Shown here: positions 60,991-64,000 of the stretch, one piece after another
Layout: every line of letters starts with the position of its first letter
Numbering within the stretch: position 1 is the stretch's first letter
Assembly (NCBI RefSeq): GCF_034008635.1
Contig: NZ_CP125378.1
Coordinates: forward strand, 1,354,001 to 1,418,000
From: Pseudomonas sp. P8_229
GTDB taxonomy: Bacteria > Pseudomonadota > Gammaproteobacteria > Pseudomonadales > Pseudomonadaceae
Direction: 5' to 3'
DNA length: 64,000 nt
Position numbers and translations under genes: made by a program
Notes under the pieces: model-generated
Databases searched by the model: none
Seen by the model: the letters and a program-made list of their open reading frames with translations, nothing else
Told to the model about the DNA's origin: nothing

Positions 60991-62460
60991 TCAATCCACC
61001 GAACGCGGCAATTGCAGGGTCACCCGCAACCCACCCTCACGCAGGTTCTGCAACGTCACCTCACCGCCATGGCTATGGGCTATGTTGCGCGCGATACCCA
61101 AGCCGAGACCATAACCCTGCTGCTGCCCCGCCAACCGAAAGTGTGGCTCGAACACCTGTTCCAGCCGCTGCTCCGGCACACCCGGGCCTTCATCGTCGAC
61201 GTGCAGGACAAACGCGCGCTCATCGTCATCGATGTGCAGATGTGCGTTCTGCCCGTACTTCAACGCGTTATCGATCAGGTTGCCGATGCAGCGTTTCAAC
61301 GCCAGGGGCTTACCCGGATACGCCGCCAGTGCCTTGCCTTGCTGGGTCACGCGGCCATTGCCATTGGGCGCCAGGTACGGCTCCACCAGACAGTCGAGCA
61401 CATGGTTCAGGTCCACTGGCTCGATGTTCTCGTGGATGTCGGTGTCTTTCACGCACTGCAGTGCCCCCTTCACCAGCAACTCCAGCTCATCCAGATCACG
61501 GCCGAACTTGGCTTGCAGTTGCTCGTCTTCCAGCAGCTCGACGCGCAAGCGCAGGCGGGTGATCGGCGTGCGCAGGTCATGGGAAATCGCGCTGAACAAC
61601 TGGCTGCGTTCGGTCAGGTAACGGCTGATGCGCTCGCGCATGGTGTTGAACGCACGGCCCACTTCCACCACTTCACTGCCGCCGCCCTCGGCCACCGGTT
61701 CGACGTCGGCCCCCAGCGACAGGTCCCGCGCCGCCCGCGCCAGGCGCTTGAGTGGCCGGCTCTGCCAGTGCACCAGCAGACCGATGAACAACAGCAAAAA
61801 GCCGCTGGTGAGGACGATGAACCACACCTGCTGCGCCGGCAGGCCTTGTTCTTCGAGACTGGTGTAGGGCTCGGGCAGCAACGACGCGATGTACAGCCAT
61901 TCGCCCGGGGCCATTTGAATCTGGGTGACCAGCACCGGCGGGTTCACCGGTTCCAGGGTCAGCGCGTAATGCGCCCAGGAGCGTGGCAGCTCATCGAGCT
62001 TGAGTCCGGCGTTGAAAATTCGCAGGTCTTCGGGGCTGACGAAGGTCACCGAGATATCAGCATCATGGCCCAGCGACTGGCGCAGCACTTCGTCCACCGC
62101 TTGCATCACTGCGGCCTTGCGCGGGGTCACCGGCAACACGTCCATGCCCAGCGGTTTGTCATTGAGCGTCACCACGAAACGGGTGCCGCCCATGCTGCGC
62201 AACTGGTCGAGCACCAGCGGCCGATACGCCACTGGCAGCGAACGGAAATAGCTGACGCTGGCGGTCATCGAATGGGCGAGGCTGCGGGCGCTGGTGACCA
62301 GGCCTTCGAGCTGGGTCGCGCGCAGTTGCGAAACCCAGATCACGCTCGACAAGGTCTGCGCAAACAGCACCGCCAACAGGGTCAGCAGGAGCATCCGCCC
62401 GAGCAGCGAACGCGGCACCGGCACTTTGCTGGCGAGCCGGCGCAGCGACTCAGTGACCAT
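60991..62460 (-). CDS. gtrS: Sensor histidine kinase GtrS (GltS)
   Basis: 489 residues from the ATG at 62460. One N-terminal membrane helix (MLLLTLLAVLFAQTLSSVIWV, about 25-45), a periplasmic domain of about 150 residues, a second helix (VWFIVLTSGFLLLFIGLLVHW), a HAMP domain, the phosphoacceptor box FSAISHDLRTPITRLRLRVE, and ATPase N and G boxes (NLIDNALKYG, DDEGPGVPE, GYGLGLGIARNIAHSHGG). In P. aeruginosa GtrS senses 2-ketogluconate/6-phosphogluconate and phosphorylates GltR. Overlaps gltR by 11 bases. Confidence 0.92.
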   Translation of the reverse strand: MVTESLRRLASKVPVPRSLLGRMLLLTLLAVLFAQTLSSVIWVSQLRATQLEGLVTSARSLAHSMTASVSYFRSLPVAYRPLVLDQLRSMGGTRFVVTLNDKPLGMDVLPVTPRKAAVMQAVDEVLRQSLGHDADISVTFVSPEDLRIFNAGLKLDELPRSWAHYALTLEPVNPPVLVTQIQMAPGEWLYIASLLPEPYTSLEEQGLPAQQVWFIVLTSGFLLLFIGLLVHWQSRPLKRLARAARDLSLGADVEPVAEGGGSEVVEVGRAFNTMRERISRYLTERSQLFSAISHDLRTPITRLRLRVELLEDEQLQAKFGRDLDELELLVKGALQCVKDTDIHENIEPVDLNHVLDCLVEPYLAPNGNGRVTQQGKALAAYPGKPLALKRCIGNLIDNALKYGQNAHLHIDDDERAFVLHVDDEGPGVPEQRLEQVFEPHFRLAGQQQGYGLGLGIARNIAHSHGGEVTLQNLREGGLRVTLQLPRSVD

Positions 62461-63181
62461 TGCCGGCAACCACATTGGCTGCCAGTTGGTAGCCGCTGCC
62501 GCGCACGGTGCGGATCAGGCGCGGCGGTTTTTCCGTGTCGCGCAGACGCTGGCGCAGGCGACTGACGGCCATGTCGACAATGCGATCGAGCGGCATCAGG
62601 TCACGGCCACGGGTGGCGTTGCCGATGGTGTCGCGGTCGAGGATTTCCTGCGGGTGATCAAGAAACAACTTCAGCAACGCGAAGTCGGCGCCGGAGAGAA
62701 TCACTTCCTCGCCGTCGGTGTGGAACAGCCGATGGCTGACCATGTCCAGCCGCCACTCGTCGAAGGCCAGCACTTCACTGCCACTGCGCTCCTGGCCGAA
62801 CTGCGCACGACGCAGCAACGCCTTGATCCGCGCTTGCAGTTCGCGAGGGCTGAAGGGCTTTCCGAGGTAATCGTCAGCGCCGAGCTCCAGACCGATCACC
62901 CGGTCGGCCTCGTCGGAACTGGCGGTGAGCATGATGATTGGCACCTGCGCCTGACGCGGATGCTGACGCACCCAGCGGCACAGGCTGAAGCCGTCCTCGT
63001 CGGGCAGCATCACATCGAGGATCACCAGATCACTGGGCGCCTCGTTGAGTGCCTGACGGAAACTGGCGCCATCGGCCGTGGCCCGCACCTGAAACCCGGC
63101 ACGGGTCAGGTAGGTTTCCAGCAACTCGCGTATTTCCTGGTCGTCATCGACCAACAATATCGACTTGTTGACTGAGCTCAC
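62450..63181 (-). CDS. gltR: Response regulator GltR
   Basis: 243 residues from a GTG at 63181 that follows AAGGAT. The receiver domain is ILLVDDDQEIRELLETYLTRAGF with Asp in LVILDVMLPDEDGF and Lys in LGKPFSPRELQARI. The C-terminal OmpR-type winged helix covers about 135-235 (GADFALLKLFLDHPQEILDRDTIGNATRGRDLMPLDRIVDMAVSRLRQRLRD). It controls gts and oprB genes with GtrS. Downstream of glk in the usual edd-glk-gltR-gtrS order. Confidence 0.93.
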   Translation of the reverse strand: MSSVNKSILLVDDDQEIRELLETYLTRAGFQVRATADGASFRQALNEAPSDLVILDVMLPDEDGFSLCRWVRQHPRQAQVPIIMLTASSDEADRVIGLELGADDYLGKPFSPRELQARIKALLRRAQFGQERSGSEVLAFDEWRLDMVSHRLFHTDGEEVILSGADFALLKLFLDHPQEILDRDTIGNATRGRDLMPLDRIVDMAVSRLRQRLRDTEKPPRLIRTVRGSGYQLAANVVAGNGH

Positions 63182-63194
63182 TTCGAAGGCATCC

Positions 63195-63203
63195 TTGTTG
63201 TTG
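63195..63203 (-). promoter_or_regulatory. CA motif in the gltR leader
   Basis: The mRNA reads CCAACAACAAGGAT; it overlaps the AAGGA ribosome site of gltR. Position and sequence fit Hfq/Crc control. Confidence 0.6.
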
Positions 63204-63232
63204 GAATTGGGGCGGATTATGCCTGATGAACC

Positions 63233-63263
63233 GATCGTTCCCACGCTCTGCGTGGGAACGATC
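63233..63263. repeat. Inverted repeat of the GATCGTTCCCACG family, short form
   Basis: A perfect 31-base palindrome identical to the copy at 52403, between glk and gltR. It may attenuate read-through from the glk transcript. Confidence 0.88.
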
Positions 63264-63264
63264 C

Positions 63265-64000
63265 TCAGCCAGCTTGTTCGAGGGCCACACCGGCGCCCAT
63301 CAGGCCGGAATACGGCGCTGTCACCAGCCACACCGGTATGCCTTTGAAGTAATCGCTCATGCAGCCTTTGTCAGCGAAGCTGCGGGCAAAACCGCTTTCG
63401 AGGAAGAAGTCGGCAAAGCGTGGAATCACCCCACCAACGATGAACACCCCGCCACGACCACCGGTGGTCAGCACGTTGTTGCCCGCCACGCGGCCGAGCC
63501 AGCAGCAGAACTGCTCCAGCACCTCCAGGGCAATCGGATCCCCCGCCAGACCGGCCGCGGTGATCGCTTCAGGTGTGTCGAGTGTCGGCTCATGCCCGTC
63601 CACCGCGCAGATCGCCCGGTAAACCCGTGGCAGACCGCCGCCGCTCAACGCGGTTTCCGCGCTGACGTGGCCGATTTCGTTGTGGATGTGCTGCCAGAGT
63701 TGCGTTTCTCGCGGGCTGCTCAGCGGCAGATCGACGTGACCGCCCTCCCCCGGCAGCGCGGCAAAACGACCTTCGCCCAGATCCAGCAAGGTGCCGACGC
63801 CCAGGCCTGTGCCCGGGCCGATCACCACCGCCGGGCGCAATGGCTCCGGCGTGCCTTCGCAGACCACGCGGAATTCGCCGGGCTGCAAGCGGGTCATGCC
63901 CAGCGCCATCGCCGAGAAGTCGTTGATCAGCAGCAGTTGCTCGACCTGCAAGGTCTTGCAGAACGCCGTGCGGCTCAGGCGCCAGTGATTGTTGGTGAAC
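63265..64000 (-). CDS. glk: Glucokinase Glk (5' part lies outside the window)
   Basis: The frame is open from the stop at 63265 to the window edge, so only the C-terminal ~245 residues are seen. Features of Gram-negative glucokinases: LQVEQLLLINDFSAMALGM, VVIGPGTGLGVGTLL (phosphate binding), LPGEGGHVDL, and the end GIPVWLVTAPYSGLMGAGVALEQ. It phosphorylates glucose taken up by Gts. Edd presumably lies upstream. Confidence 0.94.
   Translation of the reverse strand, partial: FTNNHWRLSRTAFCKTLQVEQLLLINDFSAMALGMTRLQPGEFRVVCEGTPEPLRPAVVIGPGTGLGVGTLLDLGEGRFAALPGEGGHVDLPLSSPRETQLWQHIHNEIGHVSAETALSGGGLPRVYRAICAVDGHEPTLDTPEAITAAGLAGDPIALEVLEQFCCWLGRVAGNNVLTTGGRGGVFIVGGVIPRFADFFLESGFARSFADKGCMSDYFKGIPVWLVTAPYSGLMGAGVALEQAG

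Noticed and set aside
58145..62565. Plus-strand frames opposite gtsA, the epimerase and gtrS
   Set aside because: All are composition-driven shadows without family features.

Overview
The window is a stretch of chromosome from a fluorescent pseudomonad, most likely of the Pseudomonas fluorescens group. The evidence is the high GC content, the close match of recognisable proteins to Pseudomonas families (PhaG, PhaJ1, FosA, the Gts glucose transporter, HexR, GltR/GtrS), the fadD1-fadD2-lipase-phaJ1 gene order (which I recall from P. aeruginosa), and at least eleven two-armed REP elements carrying the CTTGCTCGCGA-type core. I see no insertion sequence, prophage, CRISPR array or rRNA. One tRNA gene, tRNA-Gly(CCC), lies near the left end.

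Left part (1-12 kb): the 3' part of phaG, tRNA-Gly, a hicAB toxin-antitoxin pair, a methyltransferase gene broken by one extra T in a T8 run, a tam-like methyltransferase, two tandem PixA/AidA-type inclusion-body proteins, a solitary tail domain of a predicted restriction enzyme, stress-type small proteins, a PAS-GAF-GGDEF protein, a LysE exporter, fosA with a secreted hypothetical protein, and a second (RHH/RelE-ParE type) toxin-antitoxin pair.

Middle part (12-39 kb): several LysR-transporter pairs, an iron-dependent alcohol dehydrogenase, a DUF4917 protein with SIR2-like motifs, an ECF42-type sigma factor with its DGPF (YCII) and NTF2-like partners and a matching promoter, alaC, the gluconate unit gntT/gntK/gntR with three candidate GntR operators, PACE and MFS transporters, a BdlA-like soluble chemotaxis protein, a FecI-like sigma factor overlapping a betaine-type binding protein, a fatty acid desaturase, a second peptide deformylase and a BrkB-type membrane protein.

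Right part (39-64 kb): fatty acid activation (fadD1, fadD2), a lysophospholipase-like hydrolase and phaJ1, which together with phaG at the other end connect fatty acid pools to polyhydroxyalkanoate precursors. Then comes a compact glucose locus: zwf-pgl-eda divergent from hexR with a HexR site between them; the AGE epimerase-gtsABCD-oprB-mutarotase row; and gltR-gtrS behind the end of glk. Several of these genes (gntT, the epimerase, gtsA, oprB, gltR) carry A-rich CA motifs just upstream of the start codon, as expected for Hfq/Crc catabolite repression. Glucose would enter through OprB and GtsABCD, be phosphorylated by Glk, and pass through Zwf, Pgl and Eda in the Entner-Doudoroff pathway. Gluconate would enter through GntT and GntK.
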